Source of the DNA: Catenulispora acidiphila DSM 44928
GTDB lineage: Bacteria; Actinomycetota; Actinomycetes; Streptomycetales; Catenulisporaceae
Length of the DNA stretch: 64,000 nucleotides
Direction: 5' to 3'
Assembly: GCF_000024025.1 (NCBI RefSeq)
Contig: NC_013131.1
Span: forward strand, 2,418,001-2,482,000
The notes below the pieces were generated by a model, which was given only the letters and a program-made list of their open reading frames with translations, was not told where the DNA came from and did not search any database. Position 1 is the first letter of the stretch. The number at the start of each line of letters is the position of its first letter. A program made the position numbers and the translations under genes. Shown here piece after piece: positions 19,182 to 27,718 of this stretch.

Positions 19182-19298
19182 ATCACGGAATCGCAACATG
19201 CTTGACGCCTTCATTTCGTCGCCTTTACGTTTCCGGCATCGCCGCCCCGCATCACACACGACAGGTCCCTCACCCGAGTTGATGAAAGAAGGCTGATC

Positions 19299-20699
19299 AT
19301 GGGCGCACGCTCCCACCGGTCCGTCACGGTTGTCATAGCCGTCGGACTGGTCTCCGGCCTGGCACTGGCCGGCTGCTCCTCCAGCTCCTCCAAGCCCTCG
19401 GCGGGCGCGTCGACCTCCTCGGCCGCCGGCACCTCGGCGCCGAGCACGTCCGCGGCTTCCTCCTCCGCCGCGGCCGCCGGGCCCGCGCTGCCGGACCTGT
19501 CCGGCAAGTCGATCCAGGTGCTGGCCGAGTGGTCCGGCCAGGAGCAGCAGGACTTCCAGAAGGTGATCGACGCCTTCACCGCCAAGACCCACGCCAAGGT
19601 CAGCTACCAGGGCGCCGGCGACCAGACCCCGACCGTCCTGCGCAGCAAGCTGGCCGGCGGCGGCGCCCCCGACGTGGCGCTGCTGGCCCAGCCCGGCGCC
19701 ATCGCGCAGTTCGCGAAGGCCGGGCAGATCAAGCCGCTGGGCGCCAACGTGCTCTCGGAGATCGACGCCAACTACGACCCGAGCTGGAAGAAGCTCGGCA
19801 CGGTCAACGGCCAGGTCTACTCGATCATGTTCAAGGCGGCGAACAAGTCGACCTTCTGGTACAACACCGCGCAGTTCTCGCAGGCCGGCATCACGCCGCC
19901 GAAGACCTGGGCCGACTTCCTCAAGGACTGCCAGGCGCTCTCCGACGCCGGCATCACCCCGGTCTCGATCGGCGGCGCCGACGGCTGGACGCTCACCGAC
20001 TGGTTCGAGAACGTCTACCTCTCCCAGGCCGGCGCGGACAACTACGACAAGCTCGCGCACCACCAGATCCCCTGGACCGACCCCACGGTGGTCCAGGCGC
20101 TGACCACGATGAAGCAGCTGTTCGGCAACGACCAGTTCATGGCCGGCGGCAAGGCCGGGGCGCTGCAGACCTCGTTCAACGACTCGGTCACCCAGACCTT
20201 CAAGAGCCCGCCGAAGGGCGCGATGGTCTACGAGGGCGACTTCTCCGGCTCGGTGATCACCTCGACCACCTCGGCCAAGCTGGGCACCGACGCCAAGTTC
20301 TTCGCCTTCCCGGCGGCCGGGTCGCTGACCAACTTCGTGGACGGCGGCGGCGACGCCGCGCTGGCCACCAACGACAACCCGGCGACGATGGCGTTCATCC
20401 AGTTCCTGGCCTCCCCGGAGGCGGCCGAGGCGTGGGCGTCGGCCGGCGGCTTCGTCTCGCCGAACAAGAACGTCCCGATGTCCTCCTACCCCGACGACAC
20501 CACCCGCGCCGAGGCGCAGATGCTCGTCAGCGCCGGCGACGGCTTCCGCTTCGACATGTCCGACCAGGCTCCGGTCGGCTTCGGCGGGACCAAGGGCGCC
20601 GGGGAGTGGAAGGACCTGCAGGACTTCCTGAGCAACGGCGACGTCAACGGCACCGCCGCGCAACTGGAGAAGGACGCGGCGAAGGAGACCTGGCAGTAG
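19299..20699 (+). CDS. Sugar ABC transporter substrate-binding lipoprotein
   Basis: Family 1 extracellular solute-binding lipoprotein of 466 residues. The signal peptide ends in the lipobox LALAGC with Cys26 lipidated; a Ser/Ala-rich linker (about 27-65) precedes the mature domain. Oligosaccharide-binding features include STFWYNTAQFSQAGITPPKTW, typical of bacterial maltose/alpha-glucoside binders. GAAGG lies 6 bp before ATG 19299. The permease gene follows 2 bp after the stop. The sugar is unknown. Confidence 0.93.
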   Translation: MGARSHRSVTVVIAVGLVSGLALAGCSSSSSKPSAGASTSSAAGTSAPSTSAASSSAAAAGPALPDLSGKSIQVLAEWSGQEQQDFQKVIDAFTAKTHAKVSYQGAGDQTPTVLRSKLAGGGAPDVALLAQPGAIAQFAKAGQIKPLGANVLSEIDANYDPSWKKLGTVNGQVYSIMFKAANKSTFWYNTAQFSQAGITPPKTWADFLKDCQALSDAGITPVSIGGADGWTLTDWFENVYLSQAGADNYDKLAHHQIPWTDPTVVQALTTMKQLFGNDQFMAGGKAGALQTSFNDSVTQTFKSPPKGAMVYEGDFSGSVITSTTSAKLGTDAKFFAFPAAGSLTNFVDGGGDAALATNDNPATMAFIQFLASPEAAEAWASAGGFVSPNKNVPMSSYPDDTTRAEAQMLVSAGDGFRFDMSDQAPVGFGGTKGAGEWKDLQDFLSNGDVNGTAAQLEKDAAKETWQ

Positions 20700-20701
20700 C
20701 C

Positions 20702-22138
20702 ATGGACGAGAGCCTGTCCGCGTCGCCCGCCGCCGGGTCCGTCCCGGCGGCGGGACCGCCCACCGCAAGCGCCCCCGGCCCGGGGCCCGGGCCGCATCCT
20801 TCTCCCCATCCTTTGGCCGACCACGGTCGCAGCCCTCTGCGTATCCCGGTCCGGGTGCGCGCGGGCTTCCTGATCCCGGCGGCGGTCATCCTGGCGGCCA
20901 TCATCATCTGGCCGGCGGTCGACTCCCTGTGGCTCAGCCTGCACAACGCCGACGGCTCCAAGTGGGTGGGGCTGCACAACTACCACACCCTGTTCACCGA
21001 CTCCGCGACGCTCACGGCGTTGAAGAACAACGTCATCTGGGTGGTCTGCGCGCCGACCGTGGCCTGCGCGCTGGGCCTGATGTTCGCCCTGATGGCCGAG
21101 AAGATCCGCTGGTCGACCGCGTTCAAGGCGGTCATCTTCATGCCGATGGCGATCTCGTTCCTGGCCGCCGGCGTCATCTTCGAGCTGGTCTACCAGCAGG
21201 ACCCGCACCAGGGCGTGGCCAACGCGGTCGCGGTCGGGGTGCACGACACCTTCGCGCCGTCCTCGAAGTACCCCGGCGCGCGTCCCCGTCCGGTGACCGC
21301 CAAGCCCGGCTCGGCCGGCTCGTTCACCTCGGCGCAGACCTTCCACGCCGGCTCGCTCGCGCAGCTGCCGCTGGTCGGCATCCAGGCCGCGAACCTGCCC
21401 GGCAAGGCGGCGCAGGCCGCGGCGCCGAGCGCGGCGCCGGCCGCGGACCAGATCGAGGGCACGATCTGGCTCGACATCATCTACGGCGGCGGGGGCACAC
21501 CGAACCATCTGGACGCCGGCAAGAAGGGCATGCCGGGGATCTCGGTCAAGGCGATCGACACCGCGACCGGGAAGAGCGCCGGAACGGCTACGGCGCACAA
21601 CGACGGCACCTTCACTATCAAAGGTCTCAAACCCGGTGATAGCTACAGACTTCAGCTGCCAGGAAGCAATTTCGCCCAGCCCTACCGAGGCATCCAATGG
21701 CTCGGTCCCTCACTGGTGACACCGGCGATCATCGCCTCCTACCTGTGGATCTGGGCCGGCTTCGCGATGGTGCTGATCGCCGCCGGGCTCGCCTCGATCC
21801 CCCGTGAGCTGCAGGAGGCGGCGCGGGTCGACGGGGCGAACGACAGACAGGTGTTCTGGCGCATCACCGTGCCGCTGCTGGCGCCGGTGCTGCTGGTGGT
21901 GATGGTCACCCAGATCATCAATGTCCTGAAGGTCTTCGACCTCGTCTACGTCATCGCCCCCGGCTCCACGCTGCCCAACGCGAACGTGCTGGCGGTGCAG
22001 ATGTGGAACGTGTCCTTCGGCGGCGGCGCGGACCAGGGCCTGGGCAGCGCGATCGGGGTGTTCCTGTACGTGCTGGTGCTCCCGGCCATGTACTTCAACA
22101 TCCGCCGCCTGCGGAACGAACGGAAGGAGGGGCGATGA
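20702..22138 (+). CDS. Sugar ABC permease 1 with large extracytoplasmic insertion
   Basis: MalF-type permease of 478 residues, against about 300 for most actinobacterial homologues. It starts at ATG 20702, 2 bp after the lipoprotein stop. A cytoplasmic Pro-rich tail (1-50) is followed by transmembrane helices near 54-80, 108-132 and 138-164. An insertion of about 160 residues (167-330) has a beta-rich core, GISVKAIDTATGKSAG to FTIKGLKPGDSYRLQL (277-319), resembling a carboxypeptidase-regulatory/CNA-B fold. The remaining helices and the EAA coupling loop (369-391, ELQEAARVDGAN) are normal. E. coli MalF also has a large TM3-TM4 loop (P2) that holds the binding protein, so the position is meaningful. 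The stop overlaps the next start. Confidence 0.9.
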   Translation: MDESLSASPAAGSVPAAGPPTASAPGPGPGPHPSPHPLADHGRSPLRIPVRVRAGFLIPAAVILAAIIIWPAVDSLWLSLHNADGSKWVGLHNYHTLFTDSATLTALKNNVIWVVCAPTVACALGLMFALMAEKIRWSTAFKAVIFMPMAISFLAAGVIFELVYQQDPHQGVANAVAVGVHDTFAPSSKYPGARPRPVTAKPGSAGSFTSAQTFHAGSLAQLPLVGIQAANLPGKAAQAAAPSAAPAADQIEGTIWLDIIYGGGGTPNHLDAGKKGMPGISVKAIDTATGKSAGTATAHNDGTFTIKGLKPGDSYRLQLPGSNFAQPYRGIQWLGPSLVTPAIIASYLWIWAGFAMVLIAAGLASIPRELQEAARVDGANDRQVFWRITVPLLAPVLLVVMVTQIINVLKVFDLVYVIAPGSTLPNANVLAVQMWNVSFGGGADQGLGSAIGVFLYVLVLPAMYFNIRRLRNERKEGR

Positions 22139-23022
22139 GTGTCACGCGTCCCGTCGCAGTGCCCGGCCGGGTCCCGGTCGGCGCCCGCGTCGCCAAGCGC
22201 CTGTCCGGAGGCGCGATCTACCTCATCGTGCTGGCGGTCGGCGTCGTCTGGCTGATCCCGACGCTGGGGCTGTTCATCAGCTCCCTGCGGAAGGCCTCCG
22301 ACATCAGCAACAGCGGCTGGTGGACGGTCTTCTCCCACCCGGCGCAGCTGACGTTCAAGGACTACACCACCCTGTTCGCCAACCACGGCATCATCCAGTC
22401 GCTGTGGAACACCGTCATGATCACCGTGCCGGCGACCGTCCTGGTGGTGTTCCTCGGCGCGCTGGCCGCCTACGCGTTCGCCTGGATCGACTTCCGCGGC
22501 CGGGACTGGCTGTTCGTGGTCGTGGTCGGCCTGATGGTGGTGCCGATCCAGGTGGCGCTGCTGCCGGTGGCCGCGCTGTACCGCAACCTGCACATCTTCG
22601 GCACGATCCTGGGCGTGGTGCTCTTCCACGTCGGGTTCGGGCTGCCGTTCGCGATCTACCTGCTGCGCAACTTCTTCGCGGCGATCCCGCGCGAGCTGCT
22701 GGAGGCCACCCGGATGGAGGGCGGCAGCGAGTGGACGATCTTCCGCAAGGTGATCGTGCCGCTCGGGCTGCCGGCCATCGCCTCGCTGGCCATCTTCCAG
22801 TTCCTGTGGGTATGGAACGACCTGCTGGTGGCGTTGGTCTTCTCGAACGCGAAGACGCAGCCGCTGACCGTGGCGCTGCAGTCGAACATGCGGCAGTTCG
22901 GCAGCAACATCGACATCCTGGCGCCCGGCGCCTTCCTGTCGCTGTCGGTTCCCCTCGTCGTCTTCTTCGCTTTCCAGAGATACTTCGTCCAGGGACTCAT
23001 GGCCGGGTCGGTCAAGGGCTGA
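22135..23022 (+). CDS. Sugar ABC permease 2 (MalG type)
   Basis: Protein of 295 residues with six predicted helices. The EAA loop is near residue 185-210 (ELLEATRMEGGSEWTIFRKV) and the C-terminus is GLMAGSVKG, typical of MalG-like permeases. ATG 22135 overlaps the preceding stop (ATGA), with AAGGAGGGG just upstream. It pairs with the insertion-bearing permease to form the membrane channel. Confidence 0.93.
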   Translation: MSVTRPVAVPGRVPVGARVAKRLSGGAIYLIVLAVGVVWLIPTLGLFISSLRKASDISNSGWWTVFSHPAQLTFKDYTTLFANHGIIQSLWNTVMITVPATVLVVFLGALAAYAFAWIDFRGRDWLFVVVVGLMVVPIQVALLPVAALYRNLHIFGTILGVVLFHVGFGLPFAIYLLRNFFAAIPRELLEATRMEGGSEWTIFRKVIVPLGLPAIASLAIFQFLWVWNDLLVALVFSNAKTQPLTVALQSNMRQFGSNIDILAPGAFLSLSVPLVVFFAFQRYFVQGLMAGSVKG

Positions 23023-23074
23023 CGGGGAGACCAGGCGAAACAGGCGACGAACGAAGGCAGGAGAGAGCACGACC

Positions 23075-24160
23075 GTGGCGGACGTCCGTTTCCTCGACGC
23101 CACAAGGGTGTTCCACGGGGCGTGGCGGCCCGCCGTCGACGGCGTCGACATCGACGTCCGCGACGGCGAGCTGCTCGTCCTCACCGGCCCTTCCGGCAGC
23201 GGCAAGAGCACTCTGCTGCGCATGCTCGCCGGGCTCGAGCCCTTGGACCGGGGCAGCGTGCTGATCGGCGGCAAGGACGTCGGCCGCACCGCCCCGGACA
23301 AGCGCGGTGTCTCGATGATCTTCCAGGGCTTCGCCCTGTTCCCGCACCAGACCATCCGCGAGAACATCGCCCTGCCGCTGACCATGCGCAAGAGCTCGGC
23401 GAAGTCCGCCGCGGCGCGGGTGCAGCAGGTCGCCGAACTGTGCGGCGTCGCGGACCACCTGAACAGCAAGCCGGACGCGGTCGGCTACGACGTCCGGCAG
23501 CGCACCACGATGGCGCGCGCGATCGTGCGCCGCCCGGACGTGGTCTGCCTGGACGAGCCGCTGGCCGGCTCCGGCGTCCCGCTGATGATGCGCGGCCGCT
23601 CGCCGATCGCGGCGCTGCAGCGCGAGCTGGGCATCACGACGCTGTACGCGACGTGCAGCTCGGTGGACGCCTGGTCGATCGCCGACCGGATCGCGGTCCT
23701 GGACAGCGGCCGCGTGCAGCAGGTCGGCGCCCCGGCGGAGGTCTTCAGCAAGCCCGCGACGATCGCCGTGGCGCAGTTCCTCGGCGAGCCCGGCATGAAT
23801 CTGGTGACGGCGCTGGCCGAGGAGGGCGTGGCGCGGCTCGGCGGACTGGCGGTGGGACTGACCCCGCCGCAAGCCTCGGCCCTGACGGGCAACCGCTTGG
23901 TGATCGGGGTCCGGCCCGAGGACCTGTCGATCGGCGCCGAGTCGGACGGTATCCGCGCCACAGCGGTCCTGGTCCGCGACACCGGACGCGACTATCTGGT
24001 GACCGCGCGCACGGTGGTCGACGGCGAGGAGAGCGACCTCGTGGTGCGGCACACGAACGGCCCGGTGCCGGTGAAGGGCGAGAGCGTGGTGCTGGGCGTG
24101 CGCGCCGGGGCGACGCTGCATCTGTTCGACGCGGGAAGCGGAGCCCGGCTGCCGGATTGA
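23075..24160 (+). CDS. MalK/MsmK-like ABC ATPase with degenerate signature, D-loop and H-loop
   Basis: Protein of 361 residues with GTG start, 52 bp after the permease. The nucleotide-binding domain keeps Walker A (GPSGSGKST), a Q-loop (IFQGFALFPHQT) and Walker B with catalytic Glu (VVCLDEP). The signature LSGGQ is replaced by VGYDV, the D-loop SALDA/SNLDA by AGSGV, and the switch His region VTHD by ATCSS. The C-terminal MalK-type regulatory domain (IGVRPEDLSIG) is intact. The frame is full length, so this is not simple decay. It may bind ATP yet hydrolyse poorly, or work with a second ATPase. Confidence 0.88.
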   Translation: MADVRFLDATRVFHGAWRPAVDGVDIDVRDGELLVLTGPSGSGKSTLLRMLAGLEPLDRGSVLIGGKDVGRTAPDKRGVSMIFQGFALFPHQTIRENIALPLTMRKSSAKSAAARVQQVAELCGVADHLNSKPDAVGYDVRQRTTMARAIVRRPDVVCLDEPLAGSGVPLMMRGRSPIAALQRELGITTLYATCSSVDAWSIADRIAVLDSGRVQQVGAPAEVFSKPATIAVAQFLGEPGMNLVTALAEEGVARLGGLAVGLTPPQASALTGNRLVIGVRPEDLSIGAESDGIRATAVLVRDTGRDYLVTARTVVDGEESDLVVRHTNGPVPVKGESVVLGVRAGATLHLFDAGSGARLPD

Positions 24161-24662
24161 GGAGTGCGAAGTCCGCGGGATACCCGCGCCGGCGCCGTTT
24201 GACCGCATACCGTGAACGATGGCGGAAAGTCGCTGTGCGAGGCGATGACAGTGTTCTGTCTTTCGTCACAGTGCTCTGCTATTCCGAGTCCAAACTGTTT
24301 CCGAAAGCGGGGGGCGATCGCCCCTTCCCGCTACTACGCTGCCGCTGTTGGCCTTGGCGGAAGCCGGGGGTCCGGCGCCGGGGCGGCGTTAGCGTCGCTG
24401 CGGTGTGTCCGGATTCCGGGCGTGCCGAGAGGCGGGTGGCTGGTACCCGTCATCGGTGGGGGCGCCTGTGCTTCTCGCCTGGGGCCGTGTTGGATCCGGA
24501 TGACGGGCCGTCGGGGGGAAGGAGTTGGCGATGGTGCTGATGTGAAGGAGTGCTCTGCGATGAGCACCGTCCGATAGGCGCCGCGCCACATGTGGGGCGG
24601 CCGCCGGACGGCGGGTCCCGGCGCCGGAAGCCCTCGGGGGGTCGGCGTCGGGACCCGCGCCC
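24161..24662. other. 502-bp gap, no supported gene
   Basis: Lies between the ABC ATPase and the HAD gene, convergent. It holds a short hairpin (24174-24188, CGCGGG/CCCGCG around ATA) just after the ATPase stop and the larger stem at 24611-24658. AAGGAG at 24543-24548 precedes ATG 24560, but the frame stops after five codons (MSTVR). Overlapping frames on both strands lack coding character. Confidence 0.6.
24611..24658 (-). terminator. Stem-loop after HAD hydrolase gene
   Basis: GCGGGTCCCG at 24611-24620 pairs perfectly with 24649-24658. The 28-nt loop is large and there is no T-tract. It begins 5 bp past the stop of the minus-strand HAD gene. Confidence 0.55.
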
Positions 24663-25370
24663 TCAGACCTCGTCGGCGAGCAGCCCCGGAAGTTGGTCCA
24701 GGGCGGTCAGGTAGAAGTCGGTCTTGGCCACCAGATCCGGGTGGTCGCCGTGCACCATGCCCCAAGGGCCGCGCCGGATGAACGCGGTCCGCAGACCGGC
24801 GCCCCAGGCGGGACGCAGATCGTTGTCGAGCCGGTCCCCGACGTACAGGACGCTGCCGGCGCCGGGCAGCGGGCCGCGGCCCTGCCCCCGCGAGACCTCG
24901 TCGCAGACCTCGACGACCTTGGCGAAGAACGCCGGATCAGGTTTCTCCAGACCGCCCCACATGCCGGAGGTGGTCACCAGGTGCACCGGCAGGTCGAGCG
25001 ATTCCAGGATGCGGTGCGAGGCCGTCGTCTGGTTCGCGGCTATCAGGACCAGATAGCCGGCGTCCTTCAAAGCAGCCAGGGTGGGGCGCGCGTCCGGATA
25101 CAGATCGCGCTCCCCGTAGCCCTCAGGACGACCCGCGACGATGCGGGCCCGGCGCTCGGCTTCCAGATCGAAGCCAGGCCGGAAGTACTCGAAGGCCTCC
25201 AGATGCGAGCGGCCGGCCGAGACGACCGCTCCGAACACGGCCGAGAACGTGTGCCGGGGCACGCCCAGCCAGTCGGCCCAGTTGTGGTACTCGATGCTCT
25301 CGTCCACGAGCGTCTCCCCGACGTCGAAGACGACCGCCTCGATGGTGCGTGACTTGCCCGGGATGTGCAT
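24663..25370 (-). CDS. HAD-family hydrolase
   Basis: Protein of 235 residues with HAD motif I VVFDVGETL (nucleophile Asp, with Gly where many family members have the second Asp), a motif II segment LIAANQT, the motif III Lys in EKPDPAFF, and motif IV YVGDRLDND. An alpha-helical cap lies between I and II. Likely a small-molecule phosphatase or haloacid dehalogenase-like enzyme. The frame is open 82 codons further upstream, but ATG 25370 has GAGAGGAA before it and starts right at the domain. Confidence 0.88.
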   Translation of the reverse strand: MHIPGKSRTIEAVVFDVGETLVDESIEYHNWADWLGVPRHTFSAVFGAVVSAGRSHLEAFEYFRPGFDLEAERRARIVAGRPEGYGERDLYPDARPTLAALKDAGYLVLIAANQTTASHRILESLDLPVHLVTTSGMWGGLEKPDPAFFAKVVEVCDEVSRGQGRGPLPGAGSVLYVGDRLDNDLRPAWGAGLRTAFIRRGPWGMVHGDHPDLVAKTDFYLTALDQLPGLLADEV

Positions 25371-25733
25371 GCTCAGGGTTCCTCTCACGGGACGCTGCGG
25401 CAGCGTCAGACAGCTCCCCATTCCAAGCAGTGCCCGAGGGACGGCGATGGCAGTGACGATCGCGATTGTAGAGAAGAGTTTCGACCAAGGGGACGCCGGT
25501 ATCGGAAACTCATGCCAACGGGTTACGGCGTGGGGGTGGCGTGAACGCGGCGTAGCGGGAAGGACGCGTAGCGCGCACGCGACGGGTGCTCGCGCGGGCG
25601 TGGCGGCGGTGCACACCTGGACCGGCGGCCGAGCCGTTGCCCGACCGCTGGATGCGCGAGTTCCGAGCCCCGATGCTCGATGCCTGATACGCGATGCTCG
25701 ATGCCTGATACGTGGTTCTGTCTGGGTCCTGAT
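25371..25733. other. 363-bp gap, no gene seen
   Basis: Upstream of the HAD gene and downstream of the GH15 gene, both on the minus strand. Apart from the HAD ribosome site and the 21-bp tandem repeat at 25671-25712, nothing recognisable. Frames through it are short or lack coding character. Confidence 0.6.
25671..25712. repeat. 21-bp perfect tandem duplication
   Basis: Two identical adjacent copies of a 21-bp unit starting CGATGCTCGATGCCTG (25671-25691 and 25692-25712), just past the 3' end of the GH15 gene. Each unit itself contains CGATGC twice. Confidence 0.9.
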
Positions 25734-27608
25734 TCAGCCCCGGGCTACCGCACCGCGACTCTCCGAAGAACCGTCCCCCACCCTGTCCAGCGCCTCATCC
25801 AGTGCCAGCGCCGCCCAGATCACGCCGAGGTGCGTGAACGCCTGCGGGTAGTTCCCCAGTTGCTGGCCGCCTGGGGTCAGTTCCTCGGCGAACAGGCCGG
25901 TGGGACCGGCGTGGCGGAGGAAGGCCTCGAAGAGTTTCTGCGCCTGCTCGACGGCGCCGCTTTGGGCGAGTGCGATGTGGTACAGGGTGGTGCACAGGTC
26001 GAAGCTGGACTCGTCGCCGGCGAGGCCGTCGCTGAATTCGCTGAGGCGGTAGCGGTGGCACAGGCCGTTGTGGATCAGGCTGCGTTCGATCGCGTTCAGG
26101 GTGCCGGTCCAGCGTTCTTCGTGCGGCGTTGTGAAGCCGACCATGGGCATGAACAGGATCGAGGCGTCCAGGGCGGCGTCGCCGTAGGTCTGGATGTAAG
26201 CCTGCTGATCCTCGTCCCAGCCCTTGGTGCGGATCTCGCCGGCGATCGAGTGCGCCATCACGGCCCACATGCCCGCGTTCTCGTGCGTCGGGGCGATGCG
26301 CAGTCCGTATTCGAAGGCGGCCCAGCACATCAGGCGGCTGTAGGTGAAGTCGCGGCGCCCGCCGCGGGTCTCCCAGATGCCTTCGTCCGGGCGGGCCCAG
26401 TGCTCGACCAGCCAGTCCAGCAGCCGACCGACCGCTGCCTGCCCCTCGGGGCTGTGCAGGTGCTCGGTGCCGGCCAGGGAGTAGAGGAACTCGCCGTAGA
26501 TGTCGAGCTGGAGTTGCTCGGCCGCGCCGTTGCCGATGCGGACCGGCGCCGAGCGGCGGTAGCCCTCCCAGTGCGGCAGCTCCTCCTCCAGGAGGTCCGC
26601 GGTGCCGTCGACGCGGTACATGATGTGCAGCGGCTCGCCAAGGCTTGTCGGGCCGTCGGCGAGGCGGCCGGTGACCCAGCGCGCGAAGGCCTCGGCCTCC
26701 TCGTGGAAGCCGAGGTCGGACAGCGCCCGGGCGCTGAAGGAGCCGTCGCGGATCCAGGTGTAGCGGTAGTCCCAGTTGCGGAAGCCGCCGATCTCCTCCG
26801 GCAGCCCGGTGGTCGCCGCCGCGAGGAACGCCCCGGTCGGTGAGTATGTCAGGAGTTTGAGAGTGATCGCCGAGCGGTGCACGGGGTCCGCCCAGCGGCC
26901 GCGGTACGTGCTCTGCGACAGCCAGCCGTGCCAGAAGATGAGCGCTTCCTCCAGCGCGCGCTCCACCTCGGCGGCGACGTCGGGCTCCCAGTCCTCGGGC
27001 GTGGCGAGACTGGCGACCAGGACGAAGGCGGCCGCCTCGCCGGCGCCGAGCAGGACCTCGGCCCTCGCGCTGCCGGAGTCCGCGTCCAGGCCCAGCGGCG
27101 CGGTCGACAGCAGGCTCAGGGTGCAGTCCGGTCCGGAGAAGACCGCGGCCTGCGTGCCGCCGCGCCGCACCAGCTCGACGGGCTCGCCGAAGGAGCGGCC
27201 GTAGTCGAAGCGCGGCCGGCAGTCCACCGAGAACTGGATGTCGCCGGCCACCGCGCGCACGATCCGGTACAAGGTCGTCGTGCCCGGCGTGAAGGAGGCC
27301 CGCGCCTCGTCCGGGACCATGAAATCGACGATCTCGCCGACCCCGCCGTCGGGGCTCTCGAACCGCGTCACCACCACCGCGCTGCGCGGCAGATAGGACT
27401 GGCTGGAGGCCGCGCCCTCGACCCAGATCCGGAACGCCCCGCCCCGTTCCCGGTCCAGCAGCGCGCCGAAGACGCTCGGCGCGTCGAACCGCCCGGGACA
27501 GAACCAGTCCACGGCGCCGTCACCGGCGACCAGCGCGCAAGTGCGCAGGTCACCGAGCAGACCGTGGTCGTCGATCGCGGGGTAGTAGGGGGGCGTGGTC
27601 GAGGTCAT
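25734..27608 (-). CDS. Glycoside hydrolase family 15 protein (glucoamylase/trehalase-like)
   Basis: Protein of 624 residues, the usual length for bacterial GH15 proteins. The N-terminal beta-sandwich domain begins with IDDHGLLGDLRTCALV and FCPGRFDAPSVFGALLD. The (alpha/alpha)6 catalytic domain holds RNWDYRYTWIRDGSF, the general-acid region PVRIGNGAAEQLQLDIYGE, and the C-terminal GLFAEELTPGGQQLGNYPQAF with a second acidic pair. There is no signal peptide, so it acts on an intracellular alpha-glucan or trehalose. Actinobacterial members include trehalases, and specificity cannot be read from sequence alone. Confidence 0.93.
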   Translation of the reverse strand: MTSTTPPYYPAIDDHGLLGDLRTCALVAGDGAVDWFCPGRFDAPSVFGALLDRERGGAFRIWVEGAASSQSYLPRSAVVVTRFESPDGGVGEIVDFMVPDEARASFTPGTTTLYRIVRAVAGDIQFSVDCRPRFDYGRSFGEPVELVRRGGTQAAVFSGPDCTLSLLSTAPLGLDADSGSARAEVLLGAGEAAAFVLVASLATPEDWEPDVAAEVERALEEALIFWHGWLSQSTYRGRWADPVHRSAITLKLLTYSPTGAFLAAATTGLPEEIGGFRNWDYRYTWIRDGSFSARALSDLGFHEEAEAFARWVTGRLADGPTSLGEPLHIMYRVDGTADLLEEELPHWEGYRRSAPVRIGNGAAEQLQLDIYGEFLYSLAGTEHLHSPEGQAAVGRLLDWLVEHWARPDEGIWETRGGRRDFTYSRLMCWAAFEYGLRIAPTHENAGMWAVMAHSIAGEIRTKGWDEDQQAYIQTYGDAALDASILFMPMVGFTTPHEERWTGTLNAIERSLIHNGLCHRYRLSEFSDGLAGDESSFDLCTTLYHIALAQSGAVEQAQKLFEAFLRHAGPTGLFAEELTPGGQQLGNYPQAFTHLGVIWAALALDEALDRVGDGSSESRGAVARG

Positions 27609-27718
27609 GCGCAGACCTTACAGTTTCCGCCCCCCTGCTCCGCGCACGTTTCGGTGCGATTCAGCGCGGCTCGTTGTGCGGCTCGATATGCGGCTCGATG
27701 TGTGCCTCAAACCGCGGC

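Noticed and set aside
24611-24658. Riboswitch
   Set aside because: It lies downstream of the HAD gene, and the simple long stem fits a terminator better.
25371-25616. 82-residue N-terminal extension of the HAD hydrolase
   Set aside because: Precedes the normal domain start, lacks similarity, and the internal ATG 25370 has a strong ribosome site.
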